This document shows, piece by piece, positions 18,194 through 26,782 of a stretch of 64,000 bases of DNA. The stretch is from Spirosoma arboris (GTDB lineage Bacteria; Bacteroidota; Bacteroidia; Cytophagales; Spirosomataceae): contig NZ_WPIN01000005.1 in NCBI RefSeq assembly GCF_009754945.1, positions 678,922 to 742,921 of the forward strand, read 5' to 3'. Position 1 is the first letter of the stretch; each line of letters begins with the position of its first letter. Made by a program: the position numbers and the translations under genes. The notes beneath the pieces were generated by a model. It was not told the origin of the DNA and made no database searches. It saw nothing but the letters and a program-made list of their open reading frames with translations.

Positions 18194-18880
18194 CTATTTC
18201 AAATACGGCCCCAATACCTTAGCCCATTGCTGATAGCCTTCTGGAAGCATGTGCAGGCTGTCTGGTTTAAATAATTCGGGGACGGGTTGGCCTTCTTTCG
18301 TCAGCATTACTGGCCGAATATCTACGAACTGGGTATGCTTCCGTTTAGCCAGATATTGTTTAATAAGCTGGTTAGCTATGTCATTTTCAGGGAAAAATTT
18401 CCGCCGGGAGGGACTGGGTTTAATCGAAATAAACGTAAACAGCACATGGGGCAACTTCTGGCGAACATGCACAAATAACGCAACAAAACGCTCGAAGGCT
18501 TGCTGCCCGGTTACCTTGCCCGTAGCAATATCATTCTCGCCCGCGTACAGAACGACTTGTTTCGGATGATACGGAATAATAATCCGATCCGCATAGCGCA
18601 ATACATCGTCTAGCTGTGACCCGCCGAATCCACGCTGAAGGATCGTTTTTTCAGGAAAATAGTTTGCCAGATTCTCCCATAGCCGAATGGACGAACTACC
18701 CGTAAACACAATCGGTTTTTTGGGCGGTGGTGAGGTTTGGTCCGTTTTTTCAAACGCCTGAATTTCAGCTTCGAAGGGTGGCGTAGCCGCTACCGGAGCT
18801 GTTTGCCCAACTGAATATAAGCTAACCAACAACAGACCAATACACCAGTTGAACGTCGTGCGATTCATGCGAAATGCCAT
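18194..18880 (-). CDS. Secreted SGNH/GDSL-type hydrolase
   Basis: A 228-residue esterase-fold protein. Block I is FTGSSSIRLW with the nucleophile Ser, block II has Gly in RGFGGSQLDDVL, block III is YAGENDIATG with Asn, and block V is PDSLHMLPEGY with the Asp-x-x-His dyad. This is the complete SGNH set, so it is probably an active esterase or acyl hydrolase on carbohydrate or lipid. The leader is either MAFRMNRTTF from 18880 or the shorter MNRTTFNWCIGLL from 18868; both give a signal peptide. A remnant of the murF 3' end lies only 15 bp upstream, suggesting a former operon murF-hydrolase, now split by the NHL gene. Confidence 0.85.
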   Translation of the reverse strand: MAFRMNRTTFNWCIGLLLVSLYSVGQTAPVAATPPFEAEIQAFEKTDQTSPPPKKPIVFTGSSSIRLWENLANYFPEKTILQRGFGGSQLDDVLRYADRIIIPYHPKQVVLYAGENDIATGKVTGQQAFERFVALFVHVRQKLPHVLFTFISIKPSPSRRKFFPENDIANQLIKQYLAKRKHTQFVDIRPVMLTKEGQPVPELFKPDSLHMLPEGYQQWAKVLGPYLK

Positions 18881-18892
18881 CGTTTAGAAAAG

Positions 18893-18935
18893 GTTTCAAA
18901 TAAAAGGCACGACGGTCTCTAAACTCATGCCCCGT
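18893..18935. repeat. 43-bp direct repeat, left copy (displaced murF 3' end)
   Basis: Identical to 21804-21846 at 42 of 43 positions (18914 G versus 21825 A). On the minus strand it encodes the last murF codons (RGMSLETVVPFI and stop), but here it is not attached to murF. The two copies exactly flank the NHL gene. Confidence 0.92.
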
Positions 18936-18938
18936 TGG

Positions 18939-21665
18939 TTATTTCCAGAACGAAATTCTACCGCCAACATCAAACAACAGAATGCCAAACTGTTTTAATA
19001 CCTGAGTCTGAACGGCCTGGCTTACCGTAACCTTATGTCCGTTAGAAATTGTAACGATATCGTACAGAGTAGGCTCACAGCCACAGTTCCAGGTACTGGG
19101 ATTCGACCAGTTTCCATCCTGCACGCTCACGATAGAGCCACTGAGGGTAACGCTAGTCTGAGCCGAACAACCATTAGTAGTACCTGTAATCGAGTAGATC
19201 CCTGTAGCATTAACAACAATAAAAGGCGTCGTGGCACTGGTAGACCAACTATATGTAGTGGCTCCTGAGGCTGTAAGGGTAGTACTTTGCCCATTGCCAA
19301 TGGTCAGGCTAGGGGTACCCGTGATGGCTACACCAGGCGTTGGATTAATCGTTAAGGTGGTACTAGTCGTTGCACTAATAGAGCCATCTATAGCTGTAAC
19401 AGTAAGCGTATAAGTGGTTGGACTATTTACTGACGGAGCCGAAAAAGAAGGTGTAGATCCGCTGGCCGATAAGCCAGTGGGTTGGCTACTCCAGGCATAA
19501 GAAGAGGGTATAAAACCCAAGGCGACAGCCGTGAGGCTAAAGGCACTGTTAGAGCAGGCTGCGGCCAGATTTGCGGGATTTATACTAACAGTATTGGGAA
19601 CACTCACCTTACGAATGCGATAATCAATACCACCCTCATCTGCGATATAAAGATTACCATAACGATCTAATGCCACGCCGGACGGCTCAATCAGACTAGC
19701 AGCCGTAGCCAATCCTCCATCCCCACCAGAATCAATAGAGTCACTACCCACTACGGTAGTGATAATACCATCTGAGGAGACCTTACGAATCCGATGATTA
19801 TATAAGTCAGCAATATAGAGATTACCAAGCCTATCCAACGCCAGGCCAGTAGGATTATTCAAGTTGGCAGCTGTGGCCAATCCTCCATCTCCACTAAAAC
19901 CAGAAGACCCGTTACCTGCCACAGTAGTGATAATACCACTAGCCGACACCTTGCGTATACGATGATCGTACTGATCAGCGATATAAAGATTATTATTACT
20001 ATCTACTAGTACGTTGGCGGGACTATTCAAACTGGCGGCTGTAGCGGCTCCCCCGTCTCCGCTAAAACCAGCGACACCATTACCCACTACAGTAGTGATA
20101 ATACCATCTGTAGCTATCTTCCGAATCCGATGATTATCTAAATCAGCAATATAGAGATTACCAAGCCTATCCAATGCAACGCTGGCTGGCTTATTCAGGC
20201 TAGCCTCCGTTGCAGGACCATCATCCCCACTAAAACCAGAAGAGCCATTACCTGCTATCGTCGTGATGATACCGCTGGCAGACACTTTACGAATCCGATG
20301 ATTAAACAGGTCAGCGATGTAAATAGTACCAGTTCCATCTACTATCACATTGTAAGCTCCAGCCAAAGTAGCAGCCGTGGCCAAGCCGCCGTCCCCACTA
20401 AAACCGGAAGACCCATTACCCGCCACAGTAGTAATGATACCATTGGAGGATACCTTACGGATACGATGGTTAAACAGATCAGTAATATAAAGATTATCGT
20501 TGCTATCCGTCGCTACACTAAAGGGATTGTATAGGCTGGCAGCCGTGGCCAATCCTCCATCTCCACTAAAACTGCTATAGCCATTACCCGCCACAGTAGT
20601 GATGATACCATCTGTAGAAACCTTCCGAATTCGATTACCATACTGAAGAGTAATGTAAAGATTCCCATTAGCATCCAACGTCACACCAACAGGATTGGCT
20701 AGACTGGTCTCGGTAGCTAGTGTTCCATCTTCACCATAATTATTAGATCCATTACCTGCCACAGTAGAGATAACGCCAGTAGTGGATATCTTGCGAACTA
20801 GCCCACTCCAAGAATCCGCGATGTACAGATTACCAGTATCATCTACAGCTACACTAGTGGGATTGCGGAGATTAGCTTCAATAGTAGTAATAATACCCTT
20901 AGAGTCTACCTTGCGAACACGATAGTGACCTGTATCTACTATGTAAATAGTACCAGCCTTATCTACGGCCACACCCGTAGGAGTATCCAAACTAGCATGT
21001 GTTGCATCCCCTCCATCTCCAAGAACAACACTACTTCTATTACCGTCACCCGCTACCGTAGTGATAATACCATGGGAGTCTATCTTACGAATCCGATTAT
21101 TATACTGATCAGCAATGTAGAGATTACCAGCAGCATCTAGCGCTATGCCAGCAGGATAAGCTAAACTGGCATCTGTTGCGGCTAACCCATCCCCAACCTC
21201 AAAAGGATTAGAGGCTCTACCATTGCCCGCTATTGTCTTGATAATACCATTGGTAGATACCTTACGAATGTGGCTGGTATACTGTTCAGAGATGTATAGA
21301 TTACCGCTGTCATCTACAACTACACTGGTAGCACCAGTCAGGAAGGTAGCTGTGGCTGGCCCCCCATCACCGCTAATACGGCCCCCGCTATAACCATTGC
21401 CTGCTACAGTAGTGATAATGCCATTGATGGGTACCTTACGAATACGGTTGTTTCCCTGATCAGCGATATAAACAGCACCATTTTTATCCACAGCTACACC
21501 TGAAGGGTTGTTTAAGCAGGCGGTAGTAGCTGGTCCTCCATCTCCTTTTAAATTAGATCCCGCTACCGTTGTAATAATTTGGGCCGGGAGCCAGGTAGAT
21601 ATAAACAATAAAATGGCGCTTAAGCATAACGTTAGTTTGTGGTGGGCTCGAAGAAATCGCTTCAT
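18939..21665 (-). CDS. Secreted NHL-repeat protein with Ig-like C-terminal region
   Basis: A 908-residue exported protein. A signal peptide (to WLPAQ, about residue 29) is followed by twelve NHL-type repeats of about 56 residues (pattern GIITTVAGNG...SGDGG.ATAASL..P.GVALD..GNLYIAD..NHRIRKVS), residues about 30-690, enough for two beta-propellers. Then come two PKD/Ig-like stretches (YAWSSQPTGLSASGSTPSF, TYSWSTSATTPFIVV) and a domain beginning VQDGNWSNPSTWNCGCEPT, seen in Bacteroidota surface proteins. No clear T9SS sorting domain follows. Function unknown; probably a surface binding protein. Third codon positions are visibly richer in A/T than in murF. It sits between 43-bp direct repeats derived from murF. 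Confidence 0.88.
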   Translation of the reverse strand: MKRFLRAHHKLTLCLSAILLFISTWLPAQIITTVAGSNLKGDGGPATTACLNNPSGVAVDKNGAVYIADQGNNRIRKVPINGIITTVAGNGYSGGRISGDGGPATATFLTGATSVVVDDSGNLYISEQYTSHIRKVSTNGIIKTIAGNGRASNPFEVGDGLAATDASLAYPAGIALDAAGNLYIADQYNNRIRKIDSHGIITTVAGDGNRSSVVLGDGGDATHASLDTPTGVAVDKAGTIYIVDTGHYRVRKVDSKGIITTIEANLRNPTSVAVDDTGNLYIADSWSGLVRKISTTGVISTVAGNGSNNYGEDGTLATETSLANPVGVTLDANGNLYITLQYGNRIRKVSTDGIITTVAGNGYSSFSGDGGLATAASLYNPFSVATDSNDNLYITDLFNHRIRKVSSNGIITTVAGNGSSGFSGDGGLATAATLAGAYNVIVDGTGTIYIADLFNHRIRKVSASGIITTIAGNGSSGFSGDDGPATEASLNKPASVALDRLGNLYIADLDNHRIRKIATDGIITTVVGNGVAGFSGDGGAATAASLNSPANVLVDSNNNLYIADQYDHRIRKVSASGIITTVAGNGSSGFSGDGGLATAANLNNPTGLALDRLGNLYIADLYNHRIRKVSSDGIITTVVGSDSIDSGGDGGLATAASLIEPSGVALDRYGNLYIADEGGIDYRIRKVSVPNTVSINPANLAAACSNSAFSLTAVALGFIPSSYAWSSQPTGLSASGSTPSFSAPSVNSPTTYTLTVTAIDGSISATTSTTLTINPTPGVAITGTPSLTIGNGQSTTLTASGATTYSWSTSATTPFIVVNATGIYSITGTTNGCSAQTSVTLSGSIVSVQDGNWSNPSTWNCGCEPTLYDIVTISNGHKVTVSQAVQTQVLKQFGILLFDVGGRISFWK
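19592..21578 (-). repeat. Tandem array of twelve ~168-bp NHL units
   Basis: Twelve coding units of about 56 codons, one shortened to 40 codons (unit 5). Units 7 to 11 are most alike at DNA level (recurring CCACAGTAGTGATAATACCA and CGAATCCGATGATTA strings), which indicates recent duplication or gene conversion. Confidence 0.85.
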
Positions 21666-21775
21666 ATATACCAGGCTAGAAAGGTTATTCAGGTGATACT
21701 TATAAATCCTTTCAGCAAAACCTATACCTAATTATCAACAATCTATGGGATATGGAAGCAGGTACTTAATTAACT

Positions 21776-21792
21776 GCCTTTTACCAAAAGGC
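21776..21792 (-). terminator. Small hairpin after murF
   Basis: GCCTTTT-acc-AAAAGGC, 14 bp beyond the murF stop on the minus strand. It is a weak terminator candidate inside the region that separates murF from the NHL gene. Confidence 0.4.
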
Positions 21793-21803
21793 TTAAAGCT
21801 CTA

Positions 21804-21846
21804 GTTTCAAATAAAAGGCACGACAGTCTCTAAACTCATGCCCCGT
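21804..21846. repeat. 43-bp direct repeat, right copy (functional murF 3' end)
   Basis: Contains the last twelve codons and stop of murF plus three bases beyond. It matches 18893-18935 at 42 of 43 positions. The start-to-start distance of the two copies is 2911 bp. Confidence 0.92.
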
Positions 21847-23165
21847 GAACCTTTTACCAGAAAGTTCGTGTCGGTCATGGGGTTATCCATCAGCCAGTTG
21901 TGTAAGGAAAATTTGTCTGGAAAATAGTAGGCTTTGGGCAATGAGCCTAGTGCGTAATGCATGTCTTTGCCCGCCAGAATAACCAGATCAAACTTACTGT
22001 CGGCAATTAGCTTGCCTAGGGCCGCATGTTCGGCTTCGCTTTCGTTGCCGAGTTCGTACATATCGCCCAAAATGACCACTTTATGTTTGGCCGGAGTAGT
22101 CGCAAATTGGCGAATGGCAGCCGCCATTGAGCTGGGATTAGCATTATATGCATCGAGCAATACGGTATTGGTGCCCTTGGTAATCACCTGCGAGCGATTG
22201 TTGGTCGGATTGTAATCGGCGATGGCGCGGTTGGCCTCTTCGGGTGAAACGCCAAAATAATCGCCAATTGCCAGAGCTGCGGTCATGTTCTCGAAATTAT
22301 ACCGCCCCGGCAAATGCGTCGTTATTTCCTGTCCGGTCGAATCGCGATAAACAACAACGGGCGACTCCAGTAGGAGTTCGATTGGCTCTTCGGTAGCCTC
22401 CACTGCGGGATAAAATACAGCTTCGGCAAACGTGGGTTCGGCCGCCGTGGACTCGGTCGCCGTGAACTCGGAGCGAGTGGTTTTCAGTCGTTCGCGATAC
22501 ATGGCCATTAGGGTTTTATCGCGCGAATTAATGAAAACCGTTTTACTATTCTGAATCAGGTAATCATACAATTCGCCCTTTCCTTTCCGGACGCCTTCAA
22601 TGCCTCCAAAGCCTTCCAGATGCGCTTTACCAACGTTGGTAATGAGTCCGTGAGTTGGTTGCGCAATGGAGCAAAGCAATTCGATTTCCTTCTGATGATT
22701 CGCGCCCATTTCAACAACCGCTAGTTCATACTGCTCATTTAAAGCCAGTAAGGTCAGGGGTACACCGATATGGTTATTCAAATTGCCGACTGTGGCGTAG
22801 GTTCGGTAGTTTTTCGATAAGACAGCCGCGATGAGTTCTTTCGTGGTCGTTTTCCCATTAGAGCCTGTTAGGCCAATAACCGGAAAGTTGAACGTTTGCC
22901 GATGATGACGGGCCAGATCCTGTAGCGCCGTTAATCCATCAGCCACGAGCAGGCAACGTTCCTGATCACGAGCGGCAACTGCTGGGTCATCGACCAGTGC
23001 GTAACGGGCGCCTTCTGCCAGTGCCTGTTCGGCAAACTGATTCCCATCAAACTTATCTCCTTTGAGGGCAACAAACAGGCAATCAGGGGTAATTCGGCGC
23101 GTATCGGTCGACACGCCTGTGCATTCCAGAAATTTATGATAGAGTTGCTCTGTGTTAACCATCAT
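21807..23165 (-). CDS. murF: UDP-N-acetylmuramoyl-tripeptide-D-alanyl-D-alanine ligase
   Basis: A 452-residue Mur ligase that adds D-Ala-D-Ala to the UDP-MurNAc-tripeptide in the cytoplasm, the last cytosolic ligase step of peptidoglycan synthesis. The N-terminal domain has GVSTDTRRITPDCLFVALKGDKFDGNQF, the P-loop is GLTGSNGKTTTKE, followed by TVGNLNNHIGVPLTLL and the AVVEMGANHQKEIELL segment diagnostic of MurF. The C-terminal domain has NANPSSMAAAIRQF and VILGDMYELG. An Ala/Thr/Glu-rich insertion of about 20 residues (near ATESTAAEPTFAEAV) lies before the central domain strand. The codons of its last residues are duplicated at 18893-18935. Confidence 0.96.
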   Translation of the reverse strand: MMVNTEQLYHKFLECTGVSTDTRRITPDCLFVALKGDKFDGNQFAEQALAEGARYALVDDPAVAARDQERCLLVADGLTALQDLARHHRQTFNFPVIGLTGSNGKTTTKELIAAVLSKNYRTYATVGNLNNHIGVPLTLLALNEQYELAVVEMGANHQKEIELLCSIAQPTHGLITNVGKAHLEGFGGIEGVRKGKGELYDYLIQNSKTVFINSRDKTLMAMYRERLKTTRSEFTATESTAAEPTFAEAVFYPAVEATEEPIELLLESPVVVYRDSTGQEITTHLPGRYNFENMTAALAIGDYFGVSPEEANRAIADYNPTNNRSQVITKGTNTVLLDAYNANPSSMAAAIRQFATTPAKHKVVILGDMYELGNESEAEHAALGKLIADSKFDLVILAGKDMHYALGSLPKAYYFPDKFSLHNWLMDNPMTDTNFLVKGSRGMSLETVVPFI

Positions 23166-23202
23166 ATTCAGGCCAGTTTCTTCGTTTTCAAATCAGACTT
23201 CG

Positions 23203-23303
23203 GTTTAAACGCAGAGAAAGGAGAGAATAAGGCAGAGTACACAGAGGGAAAGTACTCACCGCGCACTCTGCGTTATTTCTCTCCTTTCTCTCTGCGTTTA
23301 AAC
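23203..23303. repeat. Purine-rich hairpin element (family copy 2)
   Basis: A 101-bp inverted repeat bounded by GTTTAAAC on both ends. The arms GCAGAGAAAGGAGAGAATAA and AACGCAGAGTGC-type sequences pair with small gaps. It lies between the divergent murF and FG-GAP genes, 15 bp from the latter's start, so it is within a 5' leader. Confidence 0.8.
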
Positions 23304-23317
23304 GTACCCAAAATTAG

Positions 23318-25570
23318 ATGAAAAAGCTGTTTACGCTTTGTTTTTTGCTTAGTCCACTGCTCAACTATGCGCAGTCTGGCGGGGCAATTGGCTTTCGATA
23401 CGACCAAAGCCCAACGGTCACAGTCAATACAACCGTATTATTGAACCCCTGGGCGGGTGGGCTAAACACAACCCAATATTCAACCATTCGATTAAACGAC
23501 GATTCCCGCGACGATCTGTTGGTATTCGACCGCACGACCAATAAGATCAGTACGTTCCTGGCAATCGACAACCCAACAGGCAGTGGAATTGCCTGGAAAT
23601 ACGCTCCCGAATACGAAACGGCCTTTCCGAGTGTGCTCTATAGCTGGGTATTACTCGTGGATTACGATGGCGATGGTAAAAAAGACTTATTTACTTACGG
23701 CTCTGGAAGCGTACGCGTGTTTCATAACGAATCGCAGGCTGGTCAGGTTGTTTTTAAAGTAGCCGCCGATCCACTCATGACCCTCGGTCTAAGCGGTCTT
23801 AACATTCAATTGTATGTGGGCGGCACCGATATACCCGCTATTACGGACTACGACGACGACGGTGATATTGACATCATTACTTTCGACGCGGATGGGAATA
23901 TATTAGCCTATCAGCAAAATATGAGTGTTGAGCAAACGGGCAAAAAAGGTGGGCTGGTCTACCAACGCACGGGCAATTTATGCTGGGGTCATTTTCGGAA
24001 GGAATTCTGTAATGATTTTACCTTTGGTTTTCAGTGCGATGGGTCAGGGCGCGTTGCGGCCAGCCCAGTCAAGCTGAGTGGCGCCAGACCTTTGCATACG
24101 GGTAATACGTTAACTGTGGTCGATACGGATGGGGATGGCAATAAAGATCTTCTATTCGGTTTTGTAAGCTGCGAGAACGTTGCCCGCCTGCGCAATGAGG
24201 GTCCCAACTCCGACAAAGCGAATTTTACGAGTTACGATAGTCTGTTTCCAGCCAGCAATCCAATTTTGTTTCCCGCATTCCCGGCTGCGTTTTTTGAAGA
24301 TGTAGACGGCGATGGACAGAAAGATTTACTGGCCTCACCTAATGTGAATGCGAACGACAATTATGCGTTCGATTTCCGGGCATCGGGCTGGTATTACAAA
24401 AACAAGGGAACAACCCAGAAGCCTGACTTCCAGTTAGTACAAAAGGATTTTCTGCAGAGCGATATGCTTGATCTGGGCGAACGAGCTGCTCCAGCACTGG
24501 CCGATCTGGATGGCGATGGCGATATGGACATGCTGGTTGGCTACGGTGGCACGGGCCTGGGGAGCAGCTATCGCGCTGGAATCTGGCAGTTTGAAAATAA
24601 GGGTACGACTCAGAATCCGGCCTTTGTTCTCGTCACAACCGATTACCTGGGTCTGGCAAAATCCCTTGCCTTGACGAACGTCGTTCCTTCTTTTGTTGAT
24701 GTCGATGCTAACGGAAGTATGGATCTCGTAATAACGGGAACAGCTACTCAGGCCGTCGAGATTCGTGTACTGATCAATAGCGCAGCTAAAGGTGCAGCTG
24801 TACAATATAACCTTGCGGGCGCTACGCGCTGGCCTACGCCTGACTTGATGACTCCCTTTGATCTATTAACCGTAACTGATGTAGACCGGGATGGCAAGCC
24901 AGATCTGTTAATTGGTCGCTACAACTTTGGAACGATCCTCTACTACCGGAATGCCGGCACAGCCGTCAGCCCTACATTCCAGTTACAAAACCAGACCTTC
25001 GGAGGCATCACAACCGATGATTACGTGTATGCCAAAGCCCGTTCCATTGTGGTGGCAGATTTGAATGGTGATCAGAAAAATGAGTTGATCTTAGCGGCAA
25101 CAAATGGAACAGTTAAGGTCTATCAATTTCCAGATCCTACCAGCCAGTCTCCCCTCACACTGATCGACTCGCTGGCTTCCATTGGCTTACCTGGGATGGG
25201 GCTCGTTGCCGCAACCGCCGATCTTGATGGTGATCAATTGCCCGATCTGATGCTGGGGAGCATAGCCGGAGGATTGCGCTATTTAAAAAATACGTCAAAA
25301 AAAGTGGTCGTTACGGGGATACAAGAAGAGCCAACCGGCCCCTGGGCATTTCCAAATCCAACCGATCGTTACCTGACAGTGCGACCACCTTATACGGGTC
25401 AGGCGGAAGTCCTTTCAATATCAGGTCAAACTATGGTACCGGCGCAACCGGTAACAGTCGATACGGACACGATTATTGACCTGGGGAATCTGCCCGATGG
25501 AACGTATCTGCTCCGACTTATGGCTGATAATCATCCCACACTGGTACAGAAAGTGGTCGTCTGGAAATAA
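23318..25570 (+). CDS. FG-GAP/VCBS protein with T9SS C-terminal sorting domain
   Basis: A 750-residue exported protein. The signal peptide ends at LLNYAQ. Multiple calcium-binding FG-GAP motifs follow (DYDGDGKKDLFTY, DYDDDGDIDIITF, DTDGDGNKDLLFG, DVDGDGQKDLLAS, DLDGDGDMDMLVG, DVDRDGKPDLLIG), indicating a beta-propeller. The last about 75 residues (PWAFPNPTDRYLTVRP, GTYLLRLM, QKVVVWK) form a type A type-IX-secretion sorting domain, so the protein should be exported across the outer membrane and anchored. The ligand is unknown. It is monocistronic; its 5' leader carries the hairpin at 23203-23303. Confidence 0.9.
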   Translation: MKKLFTLCFLLSPLLNYAQSGGAIGFRYDQSPTVTVNTTVLLNPWAGGLNTTQYSTIRLNDDSRDDLLVFDRTTNKISTFLAIDNPTGSGIAWKYAPEYETAFPSVLYSWVLLVDYDGDGKKDLFTYGSGSVRVFHNESQAGQVVFKVAADPLMTLGLSGLNIQLYVGGTDIPAITDYDDDGDIDIITFDADGNILAYQQNMSVEQTGKKGGLVYQRTGNLCWGHFRKEFCNDFTFGFQCDGSGRVAASPVKLSGARPLHTGNTLTVVDTDGDGNKDLLFGFVSCENVARLRNEGPNSDKANFTSYDSLFPASNPILFPAFPAAFFEDVDGDGQKDLLASPNVNANDNYAFDFRASGWYYKNKGTTQKPDFQLVQKDFLQSDMLDLGERAAPALADLDGDGDMDMLVGYGGTGLGSSYRAGIWQFENKGTTQNPAFVLVTTDYLGLAKSLALTNVVPSFVDVDANGSMDLVITGTATQAVEIRVLINSAAKGAAVQYNLAGATRWPTPDLMTPFDLLTVTDVDRDGKPDLLIGRYNFGTILYYRNAGTAVSPTFQLQNQTFGGITTDDYVYAKARSIVVADLNGDQKNELILAATNGTVKVYQFPDPTSQSPLTLIDSLASIGLPGMGLVAATADLDGDQLPDLMLGSIAGGLRYLKNTSKKVVVTGIQEEPTGPWAFPNPTDRYLTVRPPYTGQAEVLSISGQTMVPAQPVTVDTDTIIDLGNLPDGTYLLRLMADNHPTLVQKVVVWK

Positions 25571-25653
25571 CTGCAAACTCTTTTAAAGCTCGGTTGTTAG
25601 TCAATAATGCAGTGTTTATACCCGCCTGCAACGCCTAACAACTCCTGACTATT

Positions 25654-26022
25654 ATGGAAACCACAAGCAACGCCGACCAACAAAGCCCTGACCAAACGCT
25701 AGGTAATTCGACAAAAGGGCTTTCGCCACAGAATAATGATGCGCCTGAAAATGATACCGATGATGAAGCCGTTGTTTATGCCGGCTTAGGCGTCAACAAT
25801 AGTCCCGACATCCTGAACCCCGGTGACGAGGAAGCTTCTGACACGCTCTTATACACCGACACGGCCACAGCGCGTCATGCCACCGATGAGCTCTCAAACG
25901 ACGAGGAACCCGATGAATTTACAGCGGAGGACTTGTCAGATGACGATCTCTCGGACGACGAAATTGATGAAGAAATCACCGAACTCGAAGAAGAAGAGGA
26001 AGAAGGGAACGAACGCTACTAA
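25654..26022 (+). CDS. Very acidic, probably disordered small protein
   Basis: A 122-residue protein dominated by Asp and Glu, with a C-terminal run of acidic residues (DDDLSDDEIDEEITELEEE) and no hydrophobic core, signal peptide or cysteines. It is expected to be cytoplasmic and disordered. I do not recognise a family. Coding is supported by a normal start context after a gap of 83 bp and by a terminator hairpin that begins inside its last codons. A binding or anti-aggregation role would be a guess. Confidence 0.6.
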   Translation: METTSNADQQSPDQTLGNSTKGLSPQNNDAPENDTDDEAVVYAGLGVNNSPDILNPGDEEASDTLLYTDTATARHATDELSNDEEPDEFTAEDLSDDDLSDDEIDEEITELEEEEEEGNERY

Positions 26023-26070
26023 TAGCTTACGGGTACTGAAATCGGTACCCGTAAGCTATTAGTAGCGTTC
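26010..26070 (+). terminator. Long hairpin overlapping the stop codon of the acidic-protein gene
   Basis: Arms of about 26 bp (26010-26035, starting GAACGCTACTAATAGC, and 26044-26070) with an 8-nt loop. The left arm covers the last codons and TAA of the upstream gene. The right arm ends in CGTTC, and its final GTTC is also the first four bases of the 130-bp repeat at 26067. Confidence 0.75.
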
Positions 26071-26197
26071 TCGCTTGGCTTTGCCGAGTGAGGGCTATTT
26101 TTTTAACGGCCTCTGGCCGGAGTATTGCAAATTATATTAAAAACGGGCCAGAGGCCCTTGAACTAATAGCCCTCACTCGGCAAAGCCAAGCGAGAAC
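26067..26197. repeat. 131-bp nested palindrome, copy 2 of 2
   Basis: The outer arms of 32 nt are perfectly complementary, with the same inner GGCCTCTGGCC palindrome and AT-rich centre as at 13535-13664. Compared with copy 1, at least two arm positions differ in both arms together (C:G to T:A, and A:T to G:C), preserving pairing. Confidence 0.88.
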
Positions 26198-26213
26198 GTA
26201 TAAACCTACAAGA

Positions 26214-26678
26214 TTAGATTTTAGAATAGTAAGCTCTGGCTCCTTGGCCGTAGAGAGCCCGTTCGCCAATTGAGTCTTCAGGCAAGCTCAGGCTGTGTAG
26301 TTCAGTCAAAATATGATTCTTACAGGCTGCAAACGCTATTACAACTTCCTGCTGCTCAAGATTGGCAAGTAAATAGTCATAGTGGCGCAGCAATAAGTGA
26401 ATGCGCATGACCAGTTCTGGCCCACCTAGGATCGTTTCGGTCTGAATTTTACCTGGCCAGGGGGCAGACACATAGTTCAACCACTGCTGTAGGTTTGCAT
26501 TGGCCTCTTGCTTGGCAGCACGGTGAGCAGCAGCTTTGAGGGGTTGGTTTGAATCAAATGGGAGCGCAAAGGCATAAACAACTGTCAGGTCGATTGCATC
26601 TGGCTGATTCGCTACCCATCGGTTTACCGCCAGGGCTAAATCAATAGAACCGTCAGTAAGTAACAGGGCTTTTTTCAT
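26214..26678 (-). CDS. Universal-stress-protein-like protein
   Basis: A 154-residue protein that begins like a UspA domain (MKKALLLTDGSIDLALAVNRW, then a strand DLTVVYAFALP and a long helix of Lys/Ala). The ATP-binding GxxG...GS motif of classical Usp proteins is not evident at the C-terminus, so it is a divergent or non-ATP-binding member. It is the gene after the receiver-CRP regulator on the same strand (104-bp gap), and Usp genes often accompany CRP/FNR-type oxygen or redox regulators. The assignment rests on the N-terminal pattern and length only. Confidence 0.5.
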   Translation of the reverse strand: MKKALLLTDGSIDLALAVNRWVANQPDAIDLTVVYAFALPFDSNQPLKAAAHRAAKQEANANLQQWLNYVSAPWPGKIQTETILGGPELVMRIHLLLRHYDYLLANLEQQEVVIAFAACKNHILTELHSLSLPEDSIGERALYGQGARAYYSKI

Positions 26679-26782
26679 GCGTTTTTATAGCAGGTAGTCT
26701 TGCCAAAATTAGTTAGATACCTGCTTATGCAACTTGAGCGTACTCAGCCAGGAAGCTGATTCTGATCAACATTGTATGCTGA

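Noticed and set aside
19592..21578. Regular repeats that might suggest a CRISPR array.
   Set aside because: The period is about 168 bp, there are no spacers, and the units encode NHL repeats in one open frame.
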